From: Ceratorhiza oryzae-sativae
Lineage: Eukaryota > Basidiomycota > Agaricomycetes > Cantharellales > Ceratobasidiaceae
Assembly (NCBI GenBank): GCA_030998015.1
Contig: JARWMV010000237.1
Coordinates: 558,001-622,000 of the forward strand
Direction: 5' to 3'
DNA: 64,000 nucleotides
The notes under the pieces were generated by a model that saw nothing but the letters and a program-made list of their open reading frames with translations, did not search any database and was not told where the DNA came from. The position numbers and the translations under genes were made by a program. This document shows, piece by piece, positions 11,464 through 24,191 of this stretch (within the stretch, counting starts at the first letter, position 1; each line of letters starts with the position of its first letter).

Positions 11464-12025
11464 CTAGGGGCCTTCCAATGCCTCACTTGTCCCAGCTACG
11501 AGCTTATACTCCAATGACCAGTCCTTCAACACACCCCCAAAATGCACAGCCGTAGCTTTCCAGACCGGCTCAAATTCTGATTCTGTCGGATGGAACAAAC
11601 CCAACGGCCACGAGCCCGAAAATTGCGCATTCTGCTTCTGACAACATACCAAACTTAGCGCATACATCCTGCTTTTTTATGTATAGAGGAACACACCTTG
11701 GACTTGGCGTCCTCCACAAACAGATTATGCAACGCACTACACTGGTGCCGGCTCATTCGCGTTCGGGTCACCCAATCCCGACCACCAAGCCACCGATCCT
11801 CTGGGCACACACCGCACTTATACAACGATCCTTGCTGGATAATGTATTCTTGCGCTATGCTCGTGGTTAGACAACAGTTCAATGAACGGTCCAAGAGGGT
11901 TGTTTACAGTACCAATCAGAGCCAATGAGCGTCACAGGGTTCTTGGAACGTTTGCGTTTGAGAGCTTGAGATGTGCTAGCCCTGCTCGCCGAGTTGAGAG
12001 GTGAACGCGTGGGTGGAGCCTGCAT
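11464..12025 (-). CDS. C2H2-like zinc-binding small protein, paralogue 2 (149 aa)
   Basis: Exons 11908-12025, 11697-11854 and 11464-11637 join in frame to 149 residues. The start at 12025 gives MQAPPTRSPLNS followed by a basic KRKRSK stretch that could act as a nuclear localisation signal. Exon 2 has C-x2-C (KCGVCP) and H-x5-H (RHQCSALH), aligned with paralogue 1. Exon 3 is Trp-rich (SGSWPLGLF, LKDWSLEYK). An alternative upstream acceptor for exon 3 at about 11668 would give a shorter, different tail. No known family recognised. Confidence 0.5.
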
Positions 12026-13070
12026 GGACGACTGCTGCGGGTTCCGATTTTAGTACTTCCGCGTATAACATTCGATAAAAGACCCACTTAATCGCTGCAA
12101 CAGATGCAAAGGATACGCGACCTAGTTCGCAAGATGGTTTGTTAGGAACTTTAGTATTAGCCCAAAAAGGCAAATAATTAGTGGGAGCTAGCACCTTGTC
12201 CAAACAAAGCGTACCTTATAAAAGGACTGCCGGATCAAATCGTATCTCAAATTTAAAATAAATAAATAAAGTCGCGGTGATAGGACCGGTAGATGAGGAG
12301 CGAAGTTCAACCCGAACAAGGTGGCGCATACCTTCACACCTTTTATGTGTGCAGAGTATAAAGGGATTTCAACAAAGTCATGGCAAGCCACACGGCCTGA
12401 TCAACCAGCCCCATGGAACAAGGAATACACGTGAAGGGGGAATTCAAACCCAGACCAGAGAATTAGTTGGGGCGATTATTATGTCCCACGACTCACTTTG
12501 AGGATGCTCTTTCACGAGGCATCGGGATAGCCGCCAAATCATCAGGTGGAAACGAGTCGACATAAATTCTTCAAGGACAAGTAGGAATCGAACCACGTGT
12601 TACCCAATCATTCATAGCCAATTTCTCGTCCTGCTCTTCGAGCTAGTAGACCTATCTCTAGTTACGCAAACGAGGAAAACAAACGTACCTATACTCCAGG
12701 TAGAGTCCACCAAGTCTAGTACGACAAACTCACCTCCCGAGGCTTAATGAATGTATGCATCCGCCAAGGCGAAAGAAACACCAAGCACACGAAACCAGAC
12801 GTATCAGAGCCTGCCTGTGATCGATCCCCCCCTCTCGATTGATAGAACTCCGTCTACGAACAAGAGCCTACGCGAGCAGTGAGAGCAAAGCGAACGAAAT
12901 AACTAGCACCAACCAACCAAAAACCCCACCATTCATAACCAACTCGCATAGATCCCCCCAAGAAAGAGATACACAAATCTAAATACCATTACACTCAACT
13001 AGATCCTAAACAGACACACACTATCCATACAAGGCGAAAACCCAATATCTAGAATAAAAAGTAAAGCCCT
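12026..13070. other. Intergenic region with an isolated B-box-like motif
   Basis: Contains the 3' flank of the P450 reductase gene. On the minus strand ggttcgattcc (about 12583-12593) matches a tRNA B box, and a 7-bp acceptor-like pairing can be drawn around it. The element would be only about 60 bases long with a poor T stem, so it is not a convincing tRNA. Nothing else seen. Confidence 0.4.
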
Positions 13071-15434
13071 CTATGACCACACATCCAACAACAACCTCGA
13101 CCGCTCCTTCATCGTCTTCAACTCGTCGGCTCCGTTCTTGCCGCTGACCTCGTTGAAGATCCGAATGAGCACGTCCTCAACGGCTTTGCTCATGTTCTTG
13201 GCGTCTCCGCAAATGTACACGTATCCGCGCTTTTCGACCACAGCGTCAGCCACGGCCTTTCGGTCGTCCCAGAGCAAGTCCTGGACGTAGATCTTGCTTC
13301 CGTCGGGCTTGCGCGGGCCCGATCGGGAAAACGCGTTGCGCATGACAAACTTGCCGTTGAGCTCCGAGGCATACGACGGCCACTCGTCCTTGTACAAGAA
13401 ATCCTCGTTTTCGTCTCGACAGCCATAGTAGAGCGTGATTTGACCCCAGTCGGCGAGCGCGTCTGGGCCGTTCTTCTCGAGCGCCTTGCGAGCCAATGCA
13501 ACACGCTCTTGAACAAATCCACGGAATGGCGCAACACCCTACACCAGCACTGTCAGTAACCTCATTTATGACCGAGTGACCAGATGGACTCACAGTACCA
13601 GGTCCAATCATGATCACCGGTGTCTTGGGGTTCGTCGGGAGCCTAAAGGTCGATCGGCGGACATGGATCGGCGCCTTGAACCCAGTTTCACCCTTGTACG
13701 ACGATCGCGGACCAGAGATCGCATATATCGGGTTCGTCACGCTGCCCACACCTTCTTGAGACTGCAGCGGCGTCTCTTCACCATTGGCCGCGAGCTTGAG
13801 GTTTTGCAAATAGTTGGAACCGACGCCAAAGACCCATTTGGACTCTGCACGGTCAGATGCCTCGCTCTCGTACTTGAGCACGACGCATGTGACGTGGATC
13901 GAGTTCGGGTGGAGCTTGGGCGAGGAAGAGATCGAATAGTACCGAGGTTGAAGGCGGGGAATCGCACCGACGATGACATCGAAAGGAATGTTCCAGACGG
14001 ACGTGTTCTCCGCACTGGGCACCGAGGTGATGTTGTTTCCAGCGGCCAACTGAAGGACCTCACCGAGCTTGAGGCAGCCTCCAGCGACAACCGAACCATA
14101 CAGGGTCTTGTCCGTTGCAAGCTCGGACAGAGCAGCGCCGGCCTCGGGTGTAGGCGCAAACTTGGAGAGGAGACCCAGAGTCTGACGGCCAGCTACTGCG
14201 GAAATGTCGATATAGTGTCGGAGGACGGTTTCGTATGTCGTCGGAACAGGGAACGGAACTTTGGCGAGCTGGGGATCCAGAGACTCAATGTCGATTACAG
14301 CCGTGCGGCGCTCTGGGGACCCAAGGCCGAGAGCATACAGCAGACGATCGACTTCGACGTCTGGATTGGACGGCCAGAGTCCAACGTGGTCACCGTGCTG
14401 GTAGGTGATTCCAGAACCCTCGATGTTGAACTCGGCGTGCACACAGTTGCGTTCTCCCCCAACCTTGAACAGCTCCCGAATGGTCTGAATGGGCGCAGGA
14501 TACGGGTTCTTGGCATCGTGAATGCCACGTGTTTTCGTCAGAGCACGCGCAGAAAGCTCGCCTGTAATACACGTAAATCGAACTTTATTTCACGCCAACG
14601 AAAAAAATTCAGACACGTACCGAGGTAAACCTTTTCGGGAGGATGGGTGTCGACTTCGGTGACCTTGAAGTCGGGTGTTTCACCGCCGGCGCCCTCCTCG
14701 ACTTGCATAATGCGAGCAAATTCGGGCCACATCTTTTCCTTCCATTCGAGGTAGTCCTCTTCCATGCTCTTGTCGTCATCGCCCTCTCCACGATCGCCGA
14801 TCCGGGTGGCGCCCATCTCGGTGAGTTTCTGGTCGACATCACGCGCCACCTTGTTGTAATGCTCGTACGTCTTGTTTCCAAGGCCAAACACGATGTACTT
14901 GAGTCCCTCGAGACGGTGCTCGCCCTTGGAAAACTCAAAGCTGTCGTCGGTGAGGTTGGACATGAGCTCGACCGCGTTATCGGTTGGCTCGCCCTCTCCG
15001 TACGTGGCCATGACAAAGACTGCGGCGCAGTTTTCGGGGATGTCGTCGAGCTTGTTAAAGTCGTACTCTTCGGGATCGCATACAAGTGATCCGATGCCAA
15101 AGCGCGACTTGGCCTCTTTTGCCAGGCGGATCGCGTACTCTTCGGCGGTGCCCGTCTGGGAGCCGTAAAAGATGACCAGGCGTTTTTTCTGTTCGAGGAA
15201 CGAGAATTAGATGCGGCGGAGGGAGAGAGACAAGGGCATGCTCACGCTAGCGATCATCTTTGCGACAAAATCCCGGGGGTCGCCTGTCTCGGCCATGCCT
15301 TTGGCCTTGGACGCGAGTGCCGGGACCGACTTGTTATTTTTGCCGCCAAATATCTGTTCGCGGAAGAGGTATGCGGTGGTGAGGCCGACGCCGACGCCGA
15401 TGATGGCGATATCATTGGTGGAGAGCGGGGCCAT
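13071..15434 (-). CDS. NADPH-cytochrome P450 reductase
   Basis: Four exons (15246-15434, 14621-15188, 13594-14561, 13071-13538) give 730 residues, normal for the family. Residues about 8-25 form an N-terminal membrane anchor (IAIIGVGVGLTTAYLF). An FMN/flavodoxin domain follows, with IFYGSQTGTAEEY, ATYGEGEPTDNA and FGLGNKTYEHYN. Next come the connecting region, the FAD motif RYYSISSSP, and the NADPH-binding IGPGTGVAPFRGF, with the IGPGT/GVAPFR junction at the last intron. YYGCRDENEDFLY, YICGDAKNMSK and a terminal DVWS complete it. It moves electrons from NADPH through FAD and FMN to microsomal P450s at the endoplasmic reticulum, supporting sterol synthesis and xenobiotic oxidation. All catalytic motifs are intact. 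The gene is likely a single-copy housekeeping gene. Confidence 0.96.
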
Positions 15435-15898
15435 GGGGGATCTAGTCTGCGGAAGCGAGCAAGACGACGAGCTCAGCGCCCGCAGGTGAGACAGGTGTCA
15501 ATCGCGTACCTCTATGTATTAGCGTGTCGTATATGGGGTATGGCAGAGCGGTGGTCGTAAGATGCAGACCCGAGGCGAGCGGTTTTGTCCACAAAAACGC
15601 TGAGCGCGTGGCACACATATACACGACATTACGTAATGGACCACCACGGCGGCCGGCAGCACTCGGGCCCATCGCATGATGATGTTGTGGGCTATATGCA
15701 CGCACCATCTCATCAGCTCGGCATCGGGCATTCCTCTCCCGCGCGCCTGGCCCAGGTGCGACCCACAACTTATTACACGCCGCGCGGGTAGCAGGCGTGG
15801 GCTCAGGCTGGGGATTTTCTCTCGCGTGGATGGATGCGTGTCACTCGAAGCTTCGCGAAGAAACCGCAAAATAACCTTGTTTCATTACATCAACGGGA
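15435..15898. other. Promoter region of the P450 reductase
   Basis: 464 bases between the reductase start and the stop of the upstream permease gene, GC-rich. No conserved element could be assigned; overlapping short frames here are shadows. Confidence 0.45.
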
Positions 15899-18497
15899 CT
15901 AGTACGCGAATCTAAAGTCAAGACGCTTGTTGCCCTTGTCTGACGTAGTCTCGAGATACTTGGCTTGCTCCTGGATAGCCAAACAGTCAAACCTTTGCTG
16001 CCAGACCATCCGAGAATCACACACCTCCTTGGTCCACGCATTCCAGATCTTATCTCTCCTGAGATTCACCGTCCGATAAAATAGCCATGTCAGCACGTAC
16101 AGCACAATATTCATCGAGCATATCGCAATAAGCGTCCTATTACCACGTTTATCTAGATCAAGATTCAATAGGTTGGTCTTGGCCTTTGATAGAATTAGAC
16201 CAACTCACAGAGAGGCTGATGGGCGTTTCACATTTAGGCGAACACGACGATCAGAGGCTATACTCGAGGGTCAAGAAGAAAACTCACCTTGTCGTCGCTA
16301 CGGTAAATGTTGGCCTAGAGACATAGATTCAAGCAACAGCCTTTGGACCGCTGCAAAGAACTTACATATACTACCGCGCCAGCTTGGACAAACATATTGT
16401 ACACCGAAGCCGATACCGTTCGGGTTCGTACACTATACTGTAAGCGTACCTTAGTCTTGCATCTTGATCGTATTTTCGAATCAAGACTCACACTATTTCG
16501 AGAAGCCCACGCGACTTGAATTGGATGGATATATGGGAATCCAGTGCTGTGTGCCTAGATTGTACGTCAAATGTATGCGTTTGTACGGAACGACTCACAT
16601 CAAAGTGACGACAGCGAAATATACCCATTGCGATGTGCTCCTCTTGAACGTATACAACGCAATCTGCATCCAGACAACTAATCAGCCTCCGTTGCTCCCG
16701 AGCATGACAAAATCCTCACCAACAACGGCAGTGCCCATAGCTGTAATACCACAGTTGAAAGCACTCGCGAATTAATCGCCTCGCTCAAGAAACTCGTTAT
16801 CAAAATCGTGATGATACCAATGACAACCGACGGAATGGATAACAAATTTGCTTCGGTCGTGTTGAAGCCCAGGTTACGAAGGGAGAGTGTGAGGTACGTC
16901 TGAGGTGGGCCAACGGGCATCATGTGAACCATTCCCAGAATCTATATCCGTGAAAGAAGCTAAGTTGGAGCCGATAGAGGGCGAAGGGAACCTACGTAAA
17001 GAGGCCACATGTGCCAATCACACAACGAGTCCCAGATCATCTTTACCGAGAGACCTTGGCGATTGTGCATATCTGATTTCGAAGGATCGTCTCGGAGCAC
17101 TCTGTCAGGTTTGGTGAGTCATCCACAAACCTTATCCCTATGCTTGGTCGTACCGGTTTACCATAATAACTTCCTCCCTATTCTCAATGGGTCAATCCCC
17201 ACAATACCGTAATCGATTTTATCATGCCGCTTACCTTTCATCGAACCATCCCTTTGGCCTGAACCAAGCCTTGGTTTGCGTTGGGCCAGCGGGCATGAGA
17301 AAGAACGAAGCAATACCAGCCGAGAGTGTAATACACCCTATCAGCCTCGGAATCAGCCTCTCCCCCTGTTCTCGACTACAATTTCGAATATACCTTCAAT
17401 AAGAAACAAATATCTCCAGCCTGCGCGACCTGCCACACCTCGCATTTGCAAGATTCCGGTCGCAAGGAACGCAGAGACAATATCGCATGCGTAGTTGCTT
17501 ATCCAGAAGAACGCGAGGCGGATGGGAACTAGCTTGGGATAAGTGGAATGGGGAGACGAGCTGAGTGTATGCGCTTACGTTCGGTCTTGGTGTAAAAATA
17601 GGAGAGATACAGAATGACGTCCTTTTGTGTGATGTTGTGTGAGCCAGTGGCGCGATTTAAATACACATGCACTCACAGGGATAAATCCACCTTGCAAGAA
17701 GCCAAGCAAAAATCGACAGGCCAGGAACGAGCTTCGCCCTGATAGCCAAAATTGGGACGCGGCGACAATACTCCACAGGGTCATCTATGCAAGATGGCAA
17801 ACTTGGTTCAAATTTTGGGCCATCGGTTTGGTGGGCTATTGGCTCACCTGAGTGGGGATCCAGACATCTGGCCCGACGCGCTTTGACACCAACTGCGAGG
17901 GAAGTTCAGCAATGAGAAACGAGACGCGAAAAAGCGTGTTTCCGAGATTGAAGTCGTTGGTTGTGAGGTTAAGGTCCTCAAGAAAATTGTCGGTGTTTGC
18001 TTGGGCTGTGGGGAGTTGGATGTGAGTAGGGCATTGCAAGGAGTAGTTGAGGGACTCACAGATATTCGAGCGGTCCAGGTCGAGACAGAAGAACATGATC
18101 GTTGCCCAAAGCATAATACGCCAGTCGATTTTGCGCACGAGTTTCTTTCATTAAAGTCAGCTATCGAGTACTCTTACTAATTTACGCTTACCTTTTCCTC
18201 TCCCCATGTCCATCTTGCATCTGGGTCGAACCTGTGTGCGTTCTCGTATGCCGCAGGTGGCCGGTAGATCTCGAGCGTTTTTGGATCATCAAATACAGAT
18301 GGCTGAGTGGCGATGCTATCTGGATCGGGTTTGATGACGTTTCGTTGCCACCACTTTCGGTTCCGAACACCCAATTGATCGAGCGGGGTACCTAGCTCTT
18401 TGGTCAGAGTAACGCTTTCCTTGGATCCTTTCAAGTTTGGCGAATTCACAGAGGTAGGGGATTCGGATTCGTCCAGAGATTTAGATTTCCCTGTCAT
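15899..18497 (-). CDS. Major facilitator permease, Dal5/allantoate (anion:cation symporter) family
   Basis: A multi-exon minus-strand gene, about ten short exons. The start is ATG 18497 ([13 protein letters not shown]); an in-frame ATG at 18545 is an alternative. A long cytosolic N-terminus with [14 protein letters not shown] is followed by the first helix ([20 protein letters not shown]). Family landmarks follow: [37 protein letters not shown], and [19 protein letters not shown] second-half block reads [18 protein letters not shown], and the C-terminus ends [13 protein letters not shown]. This tail and the [16 protein letters not shown] motifs are typical of fungal allantoate, nicotinate and vitamin permeases. 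It should import a small organic anion across the plasma membrane; the substrate cannot be read from sequence. I did not resolve every middle exon, so integrity between about 16300 and 17800 is unproven. Confidence 0.85.
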
Positions 18498-19179
18498 GGT
18501 GAAGAAGGCGATATGTGCAATGGGGCCTCGGGCGAGACAACCCATCGCGCCAAAGCAGAAGCATTTATACCGGCACGCTTAACATGCCGAGGTGGATTCC
18601 AAGCGGCAAGGCCTTGGCAATCGTAATGTCGTACCTGTGGCTCATGAATACGAGTTCTAATTCGTTGGAAGGCGCAATCTTATCAACCGAGGTGCTACTC
18701 ATATTTCTTCGCGATGGCGCAATTGGCCGTTGATGGTAAGTCTAGTCTGCGCAATAAATTTTGTACCGCATAGGGTGAAATACGTAGCTGCTATGGCAGG
18801 CGTGTTGGTTATGATGATCGGTCTGCTCGTTGGACTAAAATACCGGTCTATGTATGCAGCGTCAGTATTTATTTAGACGTGTGTACCTGATGAGTCACAT
18901 GACCTGGTGCTGTATCTGTTTTCATCTTCAGCCTTCTCAGCCGCTCCTCGACCCGGGGTTTCTATGTCCCAGCTGTCGCGGTCATACATCAAACAAAAAA
19001 ATCCAGTAAACTTTGTTTGGAGTATATTCTGAAGATCTGATCATAAAACCATCCTGGAACTGTCCAAAACCTTGGAACCACAGCCTCCGTCGGGTTCGTC
19101 AAGCTTCCCGTGGCGAACTTACTACATATACTGAGCCGAGCGCCTGCCACCGCCGTGGCCCCTGAATTTTTCGTTGACT
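18498..19179. other. Divergent intergenic region
   Basis: Separates the permease start (minus) from the HIT-protein start (plus). No further gene, repeat or clear TATA box seen. Confidence 0.45.
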
Positions 19180-19871
19180 ATGACATCCTATCTAATCGAT
19201 GATTTCGCACGCCGAGCCTCGAACACTCGAGATGCCGATCCAAGCTGTATATTCTGCCATATTGTGTCTGGGGAAGCCCCCTGCCACAAGATCTACGAGG
19301 ATGAGCATCTGATGGCTTTCCTTGACATCCAGCCGATCCGTCGCGGCCACACTCTCATTGTCCCGAAAATTCACGTAAAGCGGCTGTCCGACGTGTCACC
19401 CGAATTAGCAGCAAGACTAGGGGCTGCTTTGCCTCGTGTTGCTGATGCTCTATGCAAAGGTAAGAACTCCCGCCGTACCTACATGTTAACTATTCGATAA
19501 TGTATGGCATTCGAATAGCCCTCGATATTACTGGGCTTAACATAGTATGCAACCAGGAATATGCCCAGGTCAGTTATCTTTCGGCGAGAACGACTTGGCC
19601 GAGCTCTGACCACACGTTATTAGTAGGCGGTGCCACACGTCCAGTGCGTAACTGTAATTCCATCTAGAGTACTTTCCACTCATTCGCTGGATCTCGTAGT
19701 TACCACATCGTTCCCGCTCCGTCCTTATCCAATGGCGGAGCGAGTGAGATCGACCCCAAGGGCAAAGCGATGCTACCTGACACAATATTTTTCCGAGAGC
19801 TCCATAGTCGAGGCGTGTTAGAGGACTCGGATGGGGCCAAGTTGTCCAGGACGATCAAATGTCGGCTGTGA
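19180..19871 (+). CDS. HIT-family nucleotide hydrolase/transferase (HINT-like)
   Basis: Four exons (19180-19459, 19519-19568, 19627-19643, 19700-19871) give 172 residues. Exon 3 is only 17 bases. The N-terminal half holds CIFCHIVSGEAPCHKIYED and LAFLDIQP-like text, then RRGHTLIVPKIHVKRLSD, both standard for HINT/HIT proteins. The catalytic triad HVHYHIVPAP (H-x-H-x-H) is assembled only by splicing exons 3 and 4, which confirms the intron calls. The family hydrolyses or transfers nucleotide phosphoramidates and related adenylated substrates. The C-terminus (GKAMLPDTIFFRELHSRGVL) is extended beyond the minimal fold. The ATG at 19180 is the first methionine in frame. Confidence 0.9.
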
Positions 19872-20133
19872 TGTTGGTAATGCAGTACTCTGCCCGGCTC
19901 CAATAGAGTCTTGTTCTGAACCCACGTCGTTTTGTCCAGCATTTCGACCCCGACCGAATCAGTTGCCTACTTCAGCATTGATCGACTCCTGACACTGCCA
20001 TTCTGGGCCCTGTCACGCACTAGCGCCTATCAATATTGTAGCACCCGAGTCAAAAATCCATCGTCCCCTTTTCTACCACCACCCTTGAGGTGGGTTATTG
20101 CTCGAATCCTCCCTCCCCTCGCCCCGACCAACT

Positions 20134-22079
20134 ATGAGCAAAAGTGGGATTAAGGGCAAGATCACCGAGGTCCTGAGGTTACAGCCCCACAAGCCTTGCA
20201 ACCGCCTTTCAGATAAAGAACTAATTGAAGAAGAAGCACATTGTCGAAAAGAACTCATCCGCTTGGTTCTGTCCTTGTCTATCCATGTCGGAACATGCAC
20301 AACCCATGGCGTTCTCTCCGCTGGCACCACTTTACCCATCCACGTTCCTGTGGTGGTTTGGGTCGCGTACTCGCTCACCAAAGTGGCGAAACGACACAGG
20401 GCACTCCGGGTCGAAATGCTCACTCAGAGAAAGAATATTCGGCCCCAAAAGTTCAAAGCCAAACGATATGCGCTTCCGGTCGTGCTTGGACTTATATCCC
20501 CTATTCTCTCCGCTCTAGGAGCCGATATCCTGAATGACATCGTGCTCACTCTTATTGGATCCGACGCTCTATTCAACCTGGGTATGCCGGGCAAAGAGAC
20601 CTTCGTTGACTTTGATTGCTCGGGTGCCCCAGACTCAAACGATATTATGCAAGTCGTCACGGCTGGTGATATCAATAACTCTCAAGAGCTCAACTTGACC
20701 GAGCAGGTATTTAAATTTTACTTAAAACTCGACCCCCAACTAAAGTCTACGTAGCTGGGTGAAGCAGCAATCCAGGAGGTCCTGGAGAAATGGATTGAGC
20801 GCATGGAAGTAGGTCCCGCAAGTTATGTCTATTATTGATCTCATTTTTGCGTTTGCAGAAGGGCATGCCTGACGACTTTGCTCAACTGATCGAGGAGCTC
20901 CAGCCCGAGGTGAGTATACCCATTGTTATTGTGTCTCAAACGCCAACAATGTGTTTTATCTAGAATATCATCAGCCGAGCTGGTATAATTCTACCGAACA
21001 ACTACCAGGTGAGTCTGATTGATAATGCCTTTGGTTATATTACAAAATTATCTCGACAGATCTACTGTGACGTATGCGCCCAGCAAATCAATGACGGGTT
21101 CTCTTGCCTCGAGTGCCACGACCTCGACTTGGTATGCGTTTCTCGGGTACTTTTGATTATCGTCTAATATTTGGATCAGTGCCGTGACTGCTTCGTCGGA
21201 ATGAAGCACCAAGACGTAAGGAGTCACGAATACGAAGAATTCAAGATCGAAGAAGAAATCACACAAATCCAACGCATCATGGCATCATTGCGCCGTGGTA
21301 ACATTACCGTTGCTTCTCGTCGCGGAGGCTTTGTAAAGTGCAACAAATGCTCTGATACCCTAAGCACTCCAAGCACGAACTTCAAGTCTGATCCTGTGTA
21401 TTACTATTCTTGTGAGTATTTGTAGTTGTCTTGAGGCCTTGACTGATCGCTCATCTAGGCAAGGGTTGTGACGACTTTGATGTGTGCTTGAAATGTTTCC
21501 CCAAGGTAGGAATAGGCGTGGATAATCTTAGACATGCTCACGTTCGCGTTACAGGAGGTGTCGGGCCCGGCCCACAAGGATCATTCCTTTGTCATGACTG
21601 TTGCGACTGACGACGAAGCTACCATATCTCGACTCTCGCCGACGACCAGCACTCTCCCGTCGCCCCGATCCCCGGGCGGAACAAGTCCTGGAACCTTTCA
21701 GTATCTTCCAACGCCATCGCCACGATCGGGCTCATACACATCTCTATTCGGTCCACACTCCATATCCCGAACGGCGACTGAGCCTTCATTGTCTCCCACT
21801 GCCTCGAGTACGCCCACCAGGAGGGTTTCGTCAGAACAAGGGGCATACCGTGTTAGAGACGTGTATTGCGATGCCTGTCACCTGCCCATAGAGACCAATC
21901 AGCATTGGCGGTGTTTCGAGTTAGTTCCCCCTTGTTTGGATTGTTTGGTTAACACGGTTGACAATGCACCTAGTCCCGATTGTACTGCCAGTTCTAGCAT
22001 GGACCTTCACCTTCATTGCAGGGACCAGAGAGTCGGTATTCATCGTAGTCACCATGATATGCGGCTGGTATCAACTTGA
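20134..22079 (+). CDS. Triple ZZ-type zinc finger protein
   Basis: Nine exons (20134-20706, 20755-20808, 20859-20909, 20964-21008, 21060-21131, 21180-21411, 21459-21505, 21555-21919, 21974-22079) splice in frame to 514 residues. Residues 1-190 are helical with a hydrophobic stretch (ALPVVLGLISPILSALGADI) that may be a membrane-associated hairpin. Three ZZ-like modules follow: CDVCAQQINDGFSCLECHD..CRDCF; CNKCSD..YSCKGCDDFDVCLKCF; and, after a Ser/Pro/Thr-rich linker, CDACHLPIETNQHWRCFDPDC with a His-rich end. ZZ modules bind zinc and usually mediate protein or histone-tail contacts. Several Cys pairs sit across introns, so splicing is required to complete the fingers. Exact role unknown. Confidence 0.8.
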
Positions 22080-22243
22080 ACATGAATTCAGGAGAAACTG
22101 TTGGAAACTACATGTGGGATGCACGAATAAGAAGTGGATGGTGCCGGAGCGCATATATACAATGTAATGTTTACGAGTCATGCAATGATAGATATCAAAA
22201 ACAGAATAATCGGATATAATTCAGTGGACTCAAAATGTCGAAT

Positions 22244-23646
22244 CTACTCGAAGTAATCGTTGGTCAAGACCATAACTTTCTCCTGCCATACCCGTTGAAC
22301 AGGTTGCCCGCCGCCTTCGGCTTCGGAGGACTGGAGGCCAAGCGAGACCGTAGAAATGATTGGTTCCGCGGGCGCGGGGGTCAACCTCGGGTCCAATAGA
22401 CTCATCGAGGTGGGATCATATCTAGTACCGTTCGAAAACATGATCGGTTGAAAATCGAGCAAAATAACTTCTGTCTTGACCATTTGGTTCCATCGGTAGG
22501 CCTTGGAAATAATCGCCGCCAACGTCTGTTCGTGCTTGTTGGTCATTCGAGCGGCGTCTCCGTAGACGGCGGTGAGAAATGGCAGCAAAACTTGGTTTAT
22601 TAGTCCTCTTCGGAGGGCGTCGAGCCACTGTTGTATAGATTGAGCATATTTAGACTGGTGTGCCTGGAACGTTGACACACGCCATCTCCCACTGATGACC
22701 TGGGCGTCTAGGGCAAAGTTGTCAATGGTCACCAATAGAGACGTAACAATGACTTACTTACCTTGTCGCCTCACGCTCTGGTAAAGCTGGGAGACGACCT
22801 CGTCCTGGTCTCGAGTCATGAGAGGGTGAAAAGGGTGGAAGAGATGGTGGTGTATTTCTCGGTTGATGAGGAACATGAGGCTAAAGTCCATAAACTCGTC
22901 GATGGGTCGACCTTTTCCAGCAAAGGACTCGATGAGAGCCGAGGGAACGCCCGTACTTCCGTATAGTATCTTTTGCACCGCCAACATATCCCGAGCGTCC
23001 AAGGAACTGCTCAACTTGACGCTCTCCCTTGATTGGTGCAACGCCGCCAGGTCCTCGCTGATATCACGACAAAGGTTGTCAATGTCCTTGTTGATGGCCC
23101 GAAACGCCTTTGAGACATCCCCCGGCTCGAACTCGTCGTTGACCTGCAAGTGCGCCCGCATGAGAACCGAGTTGGCCCTCGAATGGCGGATAATATTCTG
23201 CGTCATCTCGATTTCCCGTTGGACTTTGGGCCTGTCCTGTGGCGAGACCTGGTCCTGCATCACTTGGAGGCTTTTGAGCTGGCGTTCTAGCTGTTGAAGT
23301 TGGTACACCGTCTCGTTGAGCCGCGCAGTCATCTTTTCGTCGCGGTTCTCCCAGTACTTGTCTCGTTTGCTCGGATCCATGACGAGGATCATGGTATCCA
23401 CTATCGAACAATGGCAGTAGTTTTAGTGATAAATGTTTTTCGAAAAAAATTATCAATCAGCGTGCTCACTCGTCTGTAGATCCTCCAGCCCGTTCTGCAT
23501 TTTATTCTCTGCGACCTTTATCCGTCTACTCGTGCTCGACCCACTCTGTTCCAAATCGCGGCGGATGATAAATCTGGCCTTGGTATTCTGCCTCGTGGAA
23601 AATCGCTCACAGATGCTTTCCGTCGGTGACCGAGTAATTTAGACAT
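22244..23646 (-). CDS. PL1: coiled-coil/C-terminal helical protein of the array, G domain absent
   Basis: Member of the six-copy family in this array. The clear exons are about 22754-23401 and 22244 to about 22710. The first holds a coiled coil (ARLNETVYQLQQLERQLKSL), a FRAINKDIDNLCRDISEDL block and the family signature FMDFSLMFLINREIHHHLF followed by HPFHPL. The second holds ISGRWRVSTF, a Trp-rich VKTEVILLDFQP and a final VMVLTNDYFE. No P-loop or DTPG motif precedes the coil, so the nucleotide-binding half is missing. The N-terminus is uncertain: ATG 23646 needs an intron I could not place, and ATG 23500 (MQNGLEDLQT) joins well to the coil. It is the most diverged copy together with PL2. Confidence 0.6.
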
Positions 23647-24191
23647 TCGGGGGAAGGGGGTGGGGGTAGGGAGGAAATAATCGAGCCTGATCGGCGAACA
23701 GAGGTAGAGGTCGGCGGGCAGGAAGATCGGAGAATATGGTGGTTTATGTGGAAGGAGGCAATAGCGCCTGGCTTGCTCCGGGTTTGATAAACGCGATTGG
23801 CTTCTCACAGCAAAAGCTGCGTACCTGTGCGGCTTTGGTTTTATGACATTTCTGACACGCCGGATGGGCGTGGCCAGGACTGCACAGCATTTTTCGTACC
23901 ATGGGTTTCTTGCCACGCGACAGGTTCAGTATATATTATTGGTAGTGCAGCGCAATGATGTTCTCGTCCCCGCAAAGGTGATATCTAGGGTGCGCGCTGT
24001 GCACGGGTTTACTAAAAGTCCGGGCACAAAGGTGCGGGAACGAGGCAAATCGATGAAACGAAGAGTGGTTGACCGTGTTTATGAATACATGCGCATGTAG
24101 TTACATCGAGTGGTTCCTTCAGCTGTCCCGAAAACACGCGATTCAGGCAATATAAAACATTCAATACCAGCAGAAAAGCTTAAATGCAGTG
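23647..24191. other. Intergenic region between PL2 and PL1
   Basis: Promoter of PL1 and 3' flank of PL2. No gene or repeat seen. Confidence 0.4.

Noticed and set aside
12560..12630. tRNA gene on the minus strand
   Set aside because: Perfect B box but a weak T stem and only about 60 bases between acceptor-like halves; no convincing anticodon arm.
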